A stretch of DNA of 64,000 bases, taken from Streptomyces sp. NBC_01571. Lineage in GTDB: Bacteria; Actinomycetota; Actinomycetes; Streptomycetales; Streptomycetaceae. Positions 42,247 through 50,357 of the stretch are shown piece by piece. The position numbers and the translations under genes were made by a program. The DNA lies in NCBI RefSeq assembly GCF_026339875.1, contig NZ_JAPEPZ010000002.1:248001-312000 (forward strand), read 5' to 3'. The notes under the pieces are model-generated. The model saw only the letters and a program-made list of their open reading frames with translations, was not told where the DNA came from and made no database searches. Each line of letters opens with the position of its first letter. The stretch's first letter is position 1.

Positions 42247-42621
42247 ATGGCAAGTGTGGACATCTCTTTGAAGGAGACCATGACGTCGATCGAGGGCGCA
42301 CTGGGTGCCGCTCTCGTCGACTACACCAGCGGCATGGCACTGGGCACCTTGGGAGGAGGCAAGGACCTCGACCTGGCGGTCGCCGCCGCGGGCAACACCG
42401 ATGTCATCCGCGCCAAGACGCGCACCATGGAACACCTCGGCCTCAAGAGCGACATCGAGGACATGCTGATCACCCTCTCGAATCAGTACCACCTCATCCG
42501 GCCGCTCAAGGGCCGGGACGGGAACGGCCTGTTCCTCTACCTCGTGCTCGACAAGACGAAATCCAACCTGGCGATGGCCCGCCACCAGCTCAAGCGCATC
42601 GAGGCGGAACTGGAGGTGTAG
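42247..42621 (+). CDS. Roadblock/LC7 family protein
   Basis: 124 residues from ATG 42247, with GAGGAG 8 bases upstream. The core is a roadblock fold: LGAALVDYTSGMALGTLG, a long helix LDLAVAAAGNTDVIRAK, and strands EDMLITLSNQYHLIRPL and GLFLYLVLDKTKSNLAMARHQL. Bacterial roadblock proteins typically regulate small Ras-like GTPases (MglB with MglA; the Streptomyces conservons). Here no GTPase gene is adjacent, so this is an orphan copy. It could act as a dimer on a distant partner. Confidence 0.85.
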   Translation: MASVDISLKETMTSIEGALGAALVDYTSGMALGTLGGGKDLDLAVAAAGNTDVIRAKTRTMEHLGLKSDIEDMLITLSNQYHLIRPLKGRDGNGLFLYLVLDKTKSNLAMARHQLKRIEAELEV

Positions 42622-42658
42622 CCGGCCGCTTCCTCCACGCCTCCGCACGCCCACGAAT

Positions 42659-42689
42659 TGAAGAATTCTTCATCTGGGCACATCCAGAT
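42659..42689. promoter_or_regulatory. Two palindromes upstream of the ArsR gene
   Basis: TGAAGAATTCTTCA (42659-42672) is a perfect 14-bp palindrome. It is followed at once by ATCTGG-N6-CCAGAT (42672-42689). AT-rich against the local background, they lie 145 bases before the ArsR start and could be its autoregulatory operator. Confidence 0.5.
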
Positions 42690-42832
42690 CAGGACAATCC
42701 GATGGGTGTGCGGGGCGGGAGACGCGAGGATCGGTCATCGGTCCGCAAGCGTCCGCCCGCGGCGGCACGCACACGGCCGCCGCGCCGGCCAGAGCCCAGT
42801 CCGTCAACCGCGGTAGGGAGCGAACGATCACC

Positions 42833-43204
42833 ATGCAGGTCCCCCTCTACCAGGCCAAGGCCGAGTTCTTCCGCATGCTCGGGCACCCCGTGCGCATCCG
42901 CGTCCTGGAGCTGCTGCAGAACGGCCCCGTGCCCGTGCGCGACCTGCTCAACGAGATCGAGATCGAACCCTCCAGCCTCTCCCAGCAACTGGCAGTGCTG
43001 CGCCGCTCCGGGATCGTGGTGTCCATCCGGGAGGGTTCCACCGTCAGTTACGCGCTCGCCGGCGGCGATGTCGCCGAACTCCTGCGTGCCGCCCGCCGCA
43101 TCCTGACCGAACTCCTCGTCGGCCAGAGCGAACTGCTGGCCGAGCTCCGCCAGGCCGACGTCCGGCCGGCCCTGACCCAGGGCAGCGGGAGCCGAACCTC
43201 CTGA
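42833..43204 (+). CDS. ArsR-family transcriptional regulator
   Basis: 123 residues from ATG 42833 (GGGAG about 12 bases upstream). The winged helix is clear: FFRMLGHPVRIRVLELL, then VRDLLNEIEIEPSSLSQQLAVLRRSGIV and the wing SIREGSTVSYALA. There are no cysteines, so it is not a classical thiol metal sensor; the C-terminal helix is Leu/Glu-rich and may dimerise. No metal transporter or sulfate permease gene is adjacent, so its target is either itself or distant. The preceding palindromes are candidate binding sites. Confidence 0.88.
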   Translation: MQVPLYQAKAEFFRMLGHPVRIRVLELLQNGPVPVRDLLNEIEIEPSSLSQQLAVLRRSGIVVSIREGSTVSYALAGGDVAELLRAARRILTELLVGQSELLAELRQADVRPALTQGSGSRTS

Positions 43205-43446
43205 GCTCCCCCTCAGGGATTTCTTGCGATTCCTCACGTCCGCGAACACGGCTTCCGCGAATACAGTCCTAGCGGACACAAGCGTCCATATCGACACTTA
43301 ACGCCCGTAGATGCGCGCACAGCTGAAAACCGGCCACGGGGGGACAGGGGCGGAGGTCGGTGATCCACCCCGCCCTCACCTCGCCGCCCGCCACCCGTAG
43401 CGACCATACTGGGAGCGCACGCCGCCTCCCACCTGCAAAGTGACTC

Positions 43447-44613
43447 ATGCCCAAGTCGACCACCGCCCGCCCCACCGCTCCGGACACCGTCTGGCTGGCC
43501 AGAGGACGCCAGGCCGGGCCCGCGCCGCAGGAGATCCTCCGGGAGAACCTGCGGAGGCTGAAGGCCGCCGAGACCATCCAGGACTTCCTGGAGACCGGGA
43601 ACTCCACGGAACCCGACGCGTACGTCTTCGAAGCCCGCTGGATCGTCGACGACACCGTCACCGTGCGTGCGCGCCTCACGACCGACGGACGCGCGCACGT
43701 GGCCGAGGAGCGACGCTGGACGCTGGCCGCCGAGGCGGACCGGCCCTGGAACCTCTCCTGGCCCTCTCCCGCGACGATGTTCTGGCCCGGGAACGGGGAG
43801 GTCCGCTGGGACCACGACGTGGTCGGCGATCTCGCCCTGCAGGACATCAACCCGCTTCCGCAGGAGGACAAGGCGCTGCGCCGCCTCCTCCGGGAGTCGG
43901 CGCAGCACAGCTGGAGCATCAACGTCGTCGTCCACGAGGCGATGACGACCGACCAGCGCGGCCGCGTCCCCTTGGCACACCTGCTGCCGCCGGCCCTGCG
44001 CCACCGCGTCGTGGAGCACCGGGCCGCGCCCGACCAGTTCCAGACCGTCAACTGGGCCCTCTACGACCTGGGCGTACGGGTGCCGCGCGGAGGTGCCGTG
44101 ATCCTGCCGGGCTCGCCGGCCCGGACCGGGTACGCGGAGCAGGACTTCACCGTGCGCAGTGTGTTCCTCGACGGGTCGGAGCCGACGGAGCTCCTGGAGA
44201 AGGTCGTACGGTACGCCGCCCTGCCCCGGCCGCTGGCCGACGAGGCGGAGGAGGCCGTGACCGCGCTCCGGGAGCAGTGGCAGCTGCTGACGATGGAGGA
44301 GGAGCTGGACCGCGCCCGCGCGCTGGTGGCGGCCTACGCCGAAGCGCTCGACGCGATGACCAAGTCGCGCGACCGGTACCGCGAGGCCACCGAACTCGCG
44401 CATGCGGCGCTGGCCGAGATCAAGGAGTTCCGAGGGGTGGCGTCCCGGGCCCACGAGGCGTTCGACGACACGGACGGGCGCGGGCTGCCGCAGCAGCTGA
44501 CGCGGACGTTCCAGCGGGTCGCCGGGGCCATCCGCCCACGCCGTACGGCGCGGGCCGACGTCTCCGGCCGGAACGCGGGCACGTCCGGGGACGACTCCGA
44601 CACGTCCGAGTGA
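43447..44613 (+). CDS. Hypothetical protein with coiled-coil C-terminal part
   Basis: 388 residues from ATG 43447, without a strong ribosome binding site. Residues 20-250 alternate strands and helices (YVFEARWIVDDTVTVRARL, WSINVVVHEAMT, AEQDFTVRSVFLDGSE). Residues 270-345 are a long heptad-like helix (EEAVTALREQWQLLTMEEELDRARALVAAYAE, KSRDRYREATELAHAALAEIKEF). The tail is Arg-rich, then Ser/Asp-rich and disordered. It has no signal peptide or membrane segment. I recognise no family. Neighbours give no hint; the gene converges on the GPP34 gene. Confidence 0.75.
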   Translation: MPKSTTARPTAPDTVWLARGRQAGPAPQEILRENLRRLKAAETIQDFLETGNSTEPDAYVFEARWIVDDTVTVRARLTTDGRAHVAEERRWTLAAEADRPWNLSWPSPATMFWPGNGEVRWDHDVVGDLALQDINPLPQEDKALRRLLRESAQHSWSINVVVHEAMTTDQRGRVPLAHLLPPALRHRVVEHRAAPDQFQTVNWALYDLGVRVPRGGAVILPGSPARTGYAEQDFTVRSVFLDGSEPTELLEKVVRYAALPRPLADEAEEAVTALREQWQLLTMEEELDRARALVAAYAEALDAMTKSRDRYREATELAHAALAEIKEFRGVASRAHEAFDDTDGRGLPQQLTRTFQRVAGAIRPRRTARADVSGRNAGTSGDDSDTSE

Positions 44614-44673
44614 ACGTACGGCCAGTGAGCGTACGGCCGGGGAGGCCCCCTCGGCTCAGGACGCCCTCCGGCC

Positions 44674-45279
44674 TCACGCTCCTCGCCATACGTTGGCGAA
44701 GGCCGCGTTCTCGAAGGACCGGCGCTGGCGGACGGCTTCCAGCTCCATGACCGCGTCGTTGACGGCGGCCAGTACGGTCGTCACCGCGTCGTCGGTGACG
44801 ACCGGTTCGTCCGCCGTCTGGTCGCCCTGGATCCCGACGGCCGCCGCGAGGGCGAGGACCACGGGCTCGTCCGCCGCCCAGCGGTGCAGGGCGCGACGGC
44901 GGGCGGCAGAATCGGCCACCGTCGTCCGGGCGGCCGCGAAGGACATCCGGCGACGGCGTTCCCGCGTGAGCTGCCCTTCCTCCTCCAGGACGGCCGTATA
45001 GGCCGAGGACAGATCGCGGCCCCTGCGCCACAGCCAGTCGTCGACCGTCTCGTACGGCACCTCCCGTACGAGCGACGCCAGGGCCTCGGCCAGGAGGCGG
45101 TCCTCCGCCGCGGTCTGCCCGGCCGGCACGACGCGGTCGCCCGCCAGGGTGACGGCCCGCGCGCCGAGGAGATCGATCAGCTCGGCCCCTGCGAGCGCGA
45201 GGGACAGATCGCCCTGTCCCACGGGGCCGCCGGCGTCCACTTCGATGGCGATGATCAAGAGGTCCTTGGCCGTGGTCAT
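44674..45279 (-). CDS. GPP34 (GOLPH3-like) family protein
   Basis: 201 residues; ATG 45279 with GGGAGATC upstream. It has the GPP34 pattern of actinobacteria: KDLLIIAIEVDAGG, LSLALAGAELIDLLGARAVTL, LASLVREVPYETVDDWLWRRG, and the helical close VNDAVMELEAVRQRRS. Eukaryotic GOLPH3 binds phosphatidylinositol 4-phosphate; the role of the bacterial version is unknown. The gene is monocistronic in appearance. Confidence 0.88.
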   Translation of the reverse strand: MTTAKDLLIIAIEVDAGGPVGQGDLSLALAGAELIDLLGARAVTLAGDRVVPAGQTAAEDRLLAEALASLVREVPYETVDDWLWRRGRDLSSAYTAVLEEEGQLTRERRRRMSFAAARTTVADSAARRRALHRWAADEPVVLALAAAVGIQGDQTADEPVVTDDAVTTVLAAVNDAVMELEAVRQRRSFENAAFANVWRGA

Positions 45280-45534
45280 GAAGGGATCTCCCACAGAGTC
45301 ATCGCCGGCGACAGGTCGCTGAGCAGGTGTCCTGGTACTGCGCGGACAACGGACGGGCATCCGGTGTGCGGCCGCACGGCACGGTCCGACGTCGTCGTCG
45401 GCGTCCGTCGCCGCGATCACGGAAACGGACCGCCGGGCCGACGGGCGTCAGGTCCGGCCGAAGCGGCCTCCAGCACTCGGGACTCTAGCGCCCCCGCCTC
45501 GCCGCGGCCGTTCGACGTGGGGGACGACACGGCG

Positions 45535-45566
45535 ATGCCCCCGCACCGGATGCGGTGCGGGGGCAT
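45535..45566 (-). terminator. Terminator of the SGNH hydrolase gene
   Basis: Perfect 13-bp arms ATGCCCCCGCACC and GGTGCGGGGGCAT with a 6-base loop, 36 bases after the stop codon. Confidence 0.85.
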
Positions 45567-45602
45567 TCCGCCGGCGGCTGCGACTTTCCCGGCGGTCGGG
45601 GT

Positions 45603-46529
45603 TCAGTGGTGGTGTCCGTCCCCCCTGGACATCCGCGCGAGGACCGCGCGGGCCATCGCTGCCTCCCCCTTGGCGTTGGGGTGCGCCGGGCCGGCGGGCG
45701 AGGCGGGCTTCAACGGTTCGATCCAGCGGTCGGCGGGCGCCTTGCACATGTCGTGCCCGATCGTGGGTTTGTAGGTGTCGACGTAGTCGGCGCGGTTGAA
45801 CAGCGCCACCGCGCGCATCACCAGGTTGAGCCGCTTGCTCACGTCGCGCAGGTAGGGAAAGTCCCCCGCGGCGAACGGGACGGACGGATAGCAGCCGCTG
45901 CCGTCGTCGGGCAGCAGGTCCGGGTAGCCGACCACGAGGACGCGGGCGTGCGGGGCCCGGTCGTGGACCGCGCGCAGTACCCGCGCCAGCTTCGGAGCCG
46001 TCTGCAGGATGCGCAGGGTCAGCTGGTCGGGCCCCGACGCGTTGTAGTACTGCCGGCAGGGGTCGCCCGACAGGTCCTTCGAACTCAGCGCGGCACAGGT
46101 GCCGATGATGGAGCTGAAGCCGACGTCGTTCCCGCCGATCTGCACCGTCACCAGATCCGTGGAGCGGCCCAGGGCGTTCAGCTGGGGACCGTTGGTCCCC
46201 TGGGCCTTCCACATGTTCTCGGTCGTCGCGCCGCTGCAGCTGACGTCCGTGAAGGCGCCGGTACTGCGCGCGGCCGAGACCAGCGAGGGGTAGTTCTGGT
46301 CGGACCGGGCACAGTTCGTGTCGACCTGACGTGGGATCAGGGGGCCCGAGGTGTACGAGTCGCCGAGTGCCACGTACTTCTCGCCGCGGTGCGCGTGACC
46401 TCCGTCGGCCGCGGCGGGGGACGCCGCGACGACGCCGAGGAACAGGACGCCGCAGCCGAGGGTCGCTCCCAGCGCGGGTGCGTGTCGCCGTCGTGGGGCC
46501 GTGCCGCTCGGGACCATGTGATGGTTCAT
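45603..46529 (-). CDS. Secreted SGNH/GDSL esterase or lipase
   Basis: 308 residues; ATG 46529 with GGAGGAG 6 bases upstream. Residues 1-50 are a signal peptide (GVLFLGVVAASPAAADG). The SGNH blocks are present: ALGDSYTSG (Ser), TDVSCSGATT (Gly), IGGNDVGFSS (Asn) and HPNAKG with the catalytic His in block V. Six cysteines (NCAR, SCSG, TCAA, PCRQ, GCYP, MCKA) allow three disulfides, as in the Streptomyces extracellular SGNH lipases. Substrate is probably acyl esters. A palindrome that could be an operator lies at 46652. Confidence 0.92.
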   Translation of the reverse strand: MNHHMVPSGTAPRRRHAPALGATLGCGVLFLGVVAASPAAADGGHAHRGEKYVALGDSYTSGPLIPRQVDTNCARSDQNYPSLVSAARSTGAFTDVSCSGATTENMWKAQGTNGPQLNALGRSTDLVTVQIGGNDVGFSSIIGTCAALSSKDLSGDPCRQYYNASGPDQLTLRILQTAPKLARVLRAVHDRAPHARVLVVGYPDLLPDDGSGCYPSVPFAAGDFPYLRDVSKRLNLVMRAVALFNRADYVDTYKPTIGHDMCKAPADRWIEPLKPASPAGPAHPNAKGEAAMARAVLARMSRGDGHHH

Positions 46530-47094
46530 CAACTCTCCTCCGTCGTCGCTGACACAGCAAGCCCGATCACAGCCGTCGCCGGCGCTCCGGCCACGCCGAG
46601 CGCCACCACGGTCAGGAGAGCGCTGCCCTTGCAGATTCAACATCGCTTGTATACCGGCCGGTAGGTCGCTGGAACAGAGGTTCGACAGGGGTGGCTCGGA
46701 CGCGCCGGAAGAGCCCGCCACTCCGGGCCGGGCGAACGGCCCGTGCGGACCACCCCCGCCGCTCCAGGAGCGTGCGGCCGGGCGTGACCCGGCCGGAAAT
46801 CACGGGTTGGCCGAGAACGTCTCCGGCGGGAATCCGGTAGGAATCCTTCCGACGTGCCCGGCGCACGCGGTACTCGCCAATAGCGCCCGGTGACGCCACG
46901 GAATCGTGCGGCGCCGCGAGTTCACCCCTCCCACCCCTCCACACCTCCGATGTCGTGCGGAGATGGGGGAGATCACTCTGCGCGACCGCACCGTTACACC
47001 GCCTTCACGAGACGTACACTTCCGGCCGACCGGCGCTTCCGGTGTGCCGGCTGGGGCAGACGGTGCGCTCGCGGTTTGCCTAGCCTCCCGGCCC
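46530..47094. other. Divergent intergenic stretch without a supported gene
   Basis: 565 bases between the SGNH hydrolase (minus) and the small secreted protein (plus). It contains the palindrome at 46652-46663 and, at 47081-47086, a TAGCCT box 8 bases before ATG 47095. Short open frames on both strands have no supporting features. Confidence 0.5.
46652..46663. promoter_or_regulatory. TetR-like operator candidate
   Basis: TACCGGCCGGTA is a perfect 12-bp palindrome next to a minus-strand TATACA box. The ATACCGGCCGGTA core is like many TetR-family sites. It lies about 120 bases upstream of the SGNH hydrolase start codon. No regulator gene is adjacent. Confidence 0.4.
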
Positions 47095-47622
47095 ATGCGA
47101 TCCACTCAGATGAGACGCCTTGGTCTCGCCGCCGTCTTCGCCCTTGCCCTCGCCGTGTTCGGTCTGGCCCCGCAGGCCAGCGCGGCCGACCCGGCTCCGG
47201 CCGACCTGACGTTCACGACCGACAGCGCCACCACCCATCCGGGCGGCACGGTGAACCTGTCGATGACGATCACCAACAACAGGACCTACGACATCTGGTT
47301 CGTGTACCAGACGATCGACCCGACGTGGCTGACCACGCAGCGGCCCGATCTCAAGTACAGCTTCACCGGGTGCAGTCTGGCCACGGCGGCCGGCAGCACG
47401 CCCTGTTCCGGCACCGGGCCCGCCAACCTCGGCGCCAACTACGGCGCGACCGTCCCGCCCGGCCAGAGCCGGACCGTCACCCTGACGCTCCAGGTCGCCG
47501 CCGACTCCGGATGCAACGGGAACATCGGCTTCTACTCGTACTACTACGCCGAGTTCAGCGACAGCACCAACTCCAGTGGCGGCCCGGCCTACACGCCCGA
47601 GACCCGCGTGCTCTGCTCCTGA
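47095..47622 (+). CDS. Small secreted protein with an Ig-like fold
   Basis: 175 residues from ATG 47095; an ATG five codons later is possible. A TAGCCT box ends 8 bases before the start and there is no ribosome binding site, so a leaderless mRNA is likely. Residues 1-31 are a signal peptide (ALAVFGLAPQASA). The mature part looks like a beta sandwich (NLSMTITNNRTYDIWFVYQTI, VPPGQSRTVTLTLQVAAD) with four cysteines. Similar in style to CARDB-type extracellular modules, but no family is certain. Confidence 0.75.
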   Translation: MRSTQMRRLGLAAVFALALAVFGLAPQASAADPAPADLTFTTDSATTHPGGTVNLSMTITNNRTYDIWFVYQTIDPTWLTTQRPDLKYSFTGCSLATAAGSTPCSGTGPANLGANYGATVPPGQSRTVTLTLQVAADSGCNGNIGFYSYYYAEFSDSTNSSGGPAYTPETRVLCS

Positions 47623-47700
47623 CAAACGGCACCCCGACCACGGGACGGTGTCCACGTCGGATCAAGCCCCGCACAGGGCATCCGCGGGACACCGAGCCCG

Positions 47701-47741
47701 GGTGGCGGCCGGTCCGCGCGTCGCGCGGACCGGCCGCCACC
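47701..47741 (+). terminator. Very strong hairpin terminator
   Basis: Two perfect 20-bp arms (starting GGTGGCGGCCGG and ending CCGGCCGCCACC) separated by a single base. It should insulate the following exopolysaccharide genes from the upstream secreted-protein gene. Confidence 0.85.
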
Positions 47742-47969
47742 GGCGTTCCGGGCTCTTGGGTCGAGTCAAATCCGGTCAGGAGCCGAGCAGTTCACGTGGT
47801 CTGAACCACTGGCGATGGCACGAACGGACGTTGCCGCCTTGCATCGGCTCCGCCTCAGGTCACCACCAGCCCACCGGACGCGCGAGCCCTCAGCGCCCCT
47901 GGTCCCACAACGACCGCCGGATGGGTGTTCCGGACACGGGCGTGACCAAATGGACGCCTGCGCTTTTCC

Positions 47970-47989
47970 GTCATGTTTCGCAACATGAC
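47970..47989. promoter_or_regulatory. Operator candidate upstream of the exopolysaccharide cluster
   Basis: GTCATGTT-TCGC-AACATGAC is a perfect 8-bp inverted repeat with a 4-base centre, AT-richer than its surroundings, in the only regulatory-looking region before the eight-gene block. The cognate regulator is not identified in the window. Confidence 0.5.
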
Positions 47990-48135
47990 CACGAAAGCTA
48001 CACACAGACACCACTATGTGACGCGACGGATGCGTCGACGACCAACACCTGAGGGGGGCGGCGGCGTCGCGCAAGGGGGTGCGTCCGCTCCGGTGGAGCA
48101 GTACTCACCCCTGCCCGGGGAGGGGACTTCGCCGC

Positions 48136-50271
48136 ATGAAGCGGACCATACGCACGACCGCGTTCACCGTGGGCGCACTGATCGCCTCGCTCGCCCTGCC
48201 GGCCGGCGCGGCACGGGCCGACGCCACCACGCCCCGTATCGAGCTGCGGGTGCTGGTCGTGAGCGACGGGGGGCCTTCGACCGACGCCATCGCTGCCGAA
48301 CTGGACGCCTCCGGAACGCCGTACACCAAGGTCGACCTCCAGCAGTCCGGGCGGCCCGTGATCGACGCCGGGTTTCTCGCGGACACGGTGGACGGCCGGC
48401 CGCGCGCCAGGTTCCAGGCCGTCGTCCTGCCCAACGACAATCCCTTCCCGGCCGGCTCCGCCGAGATGGCCGCACTGTCCGCCTACGAGCAGTCGTACGC
48501 CATCCCGCAGGTCGACGCCTACACCTACGCGCGGCCCGAGGCCGGTCTCCAGTACCCGGTCAGCGGCGGTTACTCCGGAAGCCTCGACGGCGTGCAGGCC
48601 CAGGTCACGGCGGCGGGCAAGGCCGGTCCCTTCGGCTATCTCGACGGAGCCGTGCCGTTCGAGAACAACTCCCCCACCGTGGGCGAGAGTTACGCCTACC
48701 TTTCCTCCCCCGCCGTCGGGGCGGACTTCACGCCGTACGTCGACGCGCCGATACCGGGGCAGTCGACGCGGGGCTCGCTGGTGGGCGAGTACCGGCACGA
48801 CGGGCGTCGCGAACTCGTCGTCACGTTCGTCTACAACCAGTACCAGCAGCAGTTCCGGCTGCTGGCCCGCGGCATCGTCGAGTGGATGACCGGGGGCGTG
48901 CACCTCGGCGCCTCGCGCAACTACTTCGCCGTCCACGTGGACGACGTCTTCGCCGCGGACGACCGCTGGGACACCCGGCTCAACTGCACGCCCGGCGACG
49001 TGGACTGCTCGCCGGGCCAGGGCGTACCGAACCCGATCCGGATGACCCCGGCTGACGTCGGCCACGCCACCGCCTGGGAGAGCAGCCGGAACTTCACCCT
49101 CGACCTGGCCTACAACGGCGCCGGCAGTGTCGACCAGCGTGAGGACAACAACGGCGTCGACCTGCTCGCCGACAAGCTGATCGCCGACCGCAACCGGTTC
49201 CGCTGGATCAACCACACCTACACGCACGCCTTCCTCGGCTGCGACCAGGACACCACCGTCGTGCCGTGGAAGTGCTCCACCAACGCCGACGGCAGTACCA
49301 AGTGGGTCAGCCGCAACACCATCTCGGACGAGATCGCCAACAACCGTGTCTGGGGCCAGACGGCCGGACTGCCCCTGGACACCAGCGAGTTGGTGACCGG
49401 TGAGCACTCCGGCCTGAAGGTCACCCCGCAGCAGCCTCAGGACAATCCCAACCTGGCCCCGGCACTCGCCGACAACGGCGTCGGCCGGCTCGCCTCCGAC
49501 AACTCCCGCGATCCGCAGCAGCGTCAGGTCGGTCCCGCGGTGACCGTCCCCCGCTACCCGATGAACGTCTTCTACAACGCGGGCCGCGCGGCCGAACAGG
49601 TCGACGAGTACAACTGGATCTACACCAGCCGGGCCCATGGCGGCAGCGGCATCTGCGAGGACCACGCCGACACCTCCACCTGCCTGCCCGCTCCGCTCGA
49701 CACCAGCACCGGCTACACCGACTACATCGTGCCGCTGGAGACCCGGATCGACCTCGGCCACGTCCTCTCCAACGACCCCAAGCCGCACTTCATCCACCAG
49801 TCGAACCTGGCCGAGGACCGCATCGCCTACCCGGTTCTCGACGGCGTGCTGGACGCCTACTCCGGCCTGTTCGCGGACAACACCCCCGTGGTGAACCTGC
49901 GGATGAAGGACATCGGCACCGAGTTGCAGCGCCGCGGCGCGTGGAAGACCGCGGTCGCCGCCGGTCAGGTCACCGCCTACCGCATCGGCGACTCGGTCAC
50001 CGTCCAGGCGCCCGCCGGCGTCGCGGTCACCGCCACCATGCCCGCGGGCACCACGAACGGCGCCGGTGGCTTCGGCTCCGCGTACGCCGGTGAGGTGTCC
50101 GGCTGGACCGCGTCGGCCGGCGTGCCGCTCACGCTCGGCCTGCCGTCGGCCGCCGCGCGGATGCCCGCGGCCGTCCACCCCGCGGCGAGGGTTCCCGCCA
50201 CCCGCGCCACGCCCCACACCCGGGTGCCGTCCGGCGTGACCCGGCGGACGCCGTACACCCCGCACAGCTGA
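48136..50271 (+). CDS. Secreted Agd3/CE18-like polysaccharide deacetylase
   Basis: 711 residues; ATG 48136 with GGGGAGGGG about 10 bases upstream. Residues 1-29 are a signal peptide. A first part (30-240) is strand-rich. The catalytic part has YFAVHVDDVFAADDRWD (about 266), whose HVDD supplies the Asp metal ligand and base, and WINHTYTHAFLGCD (about 358), whose HxxxH gives the His ligands. Both are the pattern of the Agd3 (CE18) family, which deacetylates alpha-1,4 GalNAc polymer. The C-terminus is a beta-rich carbohydrate-binding-like region, then a Pro/Arg tail. The following seven genes supply glycosyltransferase, precursor and hydrolase functions. A strong hairpin separates it from the next gene. 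Confidence 0.82.
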   Translation: MKRTIRTTAFTVGALIASLALPAGAARADATTPRIELRVLVVSDGGPSTDAIAAELDASGTPYTKVDLQQSGRPVIDAGFLADTVDGRPRARFQAVVLPNDNPFPAGSAEMAALSAYEQSYAIPQVDAYTYARPEAGLQYPVSGGYSGSLDGVQAQVTAAGKAGPFGYLDGAVPFENNSPTVGESYAYLSSPAVGADFTPYVDAPIPGQSTRGSLVGEYRHDGRRELVVTFVYNQYQQQFRLLARGIVEWMTGGVHLGASRNYFAVHVDDVFAADDRWDTRLNCTPGDVDCSPGQGVPNPIRMTPADVGHATAWESSRNFTLDLAYNGAGSVDQREDNNGVDLLADKLIADRNRFRWINHTYTHAFLGCDQDTTVVPWKCSTNADGSTKWVSRNTISDEIANNRVWGQTAGLPLDTSELVTGEHSGLKVTPQQPQDNPNLAPALADNGVGRLASDNSRDPQQRQVGPAVTVPRYPMNVFYNAGRAAEQVDEYNWIYTSRAHGGSGICEDHADTSTCLPAPLDTSTGYTDYIVPLETRIDLGHVLSNDPKPHFIHQSNLAEDRIAYPVLDGVLDAYSGLFADNTPVVNLRMKDIGTELQRRGAWKTAVAAGQVTAYRIGDSVTVQAPAGVAVTATMPAGTTNGAGGFGSAYAGEVSGWTASAGVPLTLGLPSAAARMPAAVHPAARVPATRATPHTRVPSGVTRRTPYTPHS

Positions 50272-50288
50272 ACGGCGCACCGACCGCA

Positions 50289-50319
50289 GGTCCCGGCCGC
50301 TCTCTCGGCGGCCGGGACC
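50289..50319 (+). terminator. Hairpin between the deacetylase and pelF-like genes
   Basis: GGTCCCGGCCGC and GCGGCCGGGACC, 12-bp perfect arms with a 7-base loop, 17 bases after the stop codon. It may end the deacetylase transcript or reduce readthrough, so the deacetylase may be expressed at a different level from the rest of the cluster. Confidence 0.75.
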
Positions 50320-50357
50320 GGAGCGACCACCCCACACCTCGGCCGTGGAGCACACCG

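Larger units (their letters stand above)
47623..48135. other. Intergenic region before the exopolysaccharide cluster
   Basis: 513 bases. It contains the long terminator hairpin at 47701-47741 and a 20-base palindromic site at 47970-47989 about 150 bases before the deacetylase gene. A 70-base stretch around 48000 is less G/C-rich and may be promoter DNA. No gene is supported. Confidence 0.55.

Noticed and set aside
47998..50355. Long minus-strand open frame opposite the deacetylase gene
   Set aside because: Val/Gly/Arg-rich translation without motifs; the plus strand carries a signal peptide and catalytic motifs.
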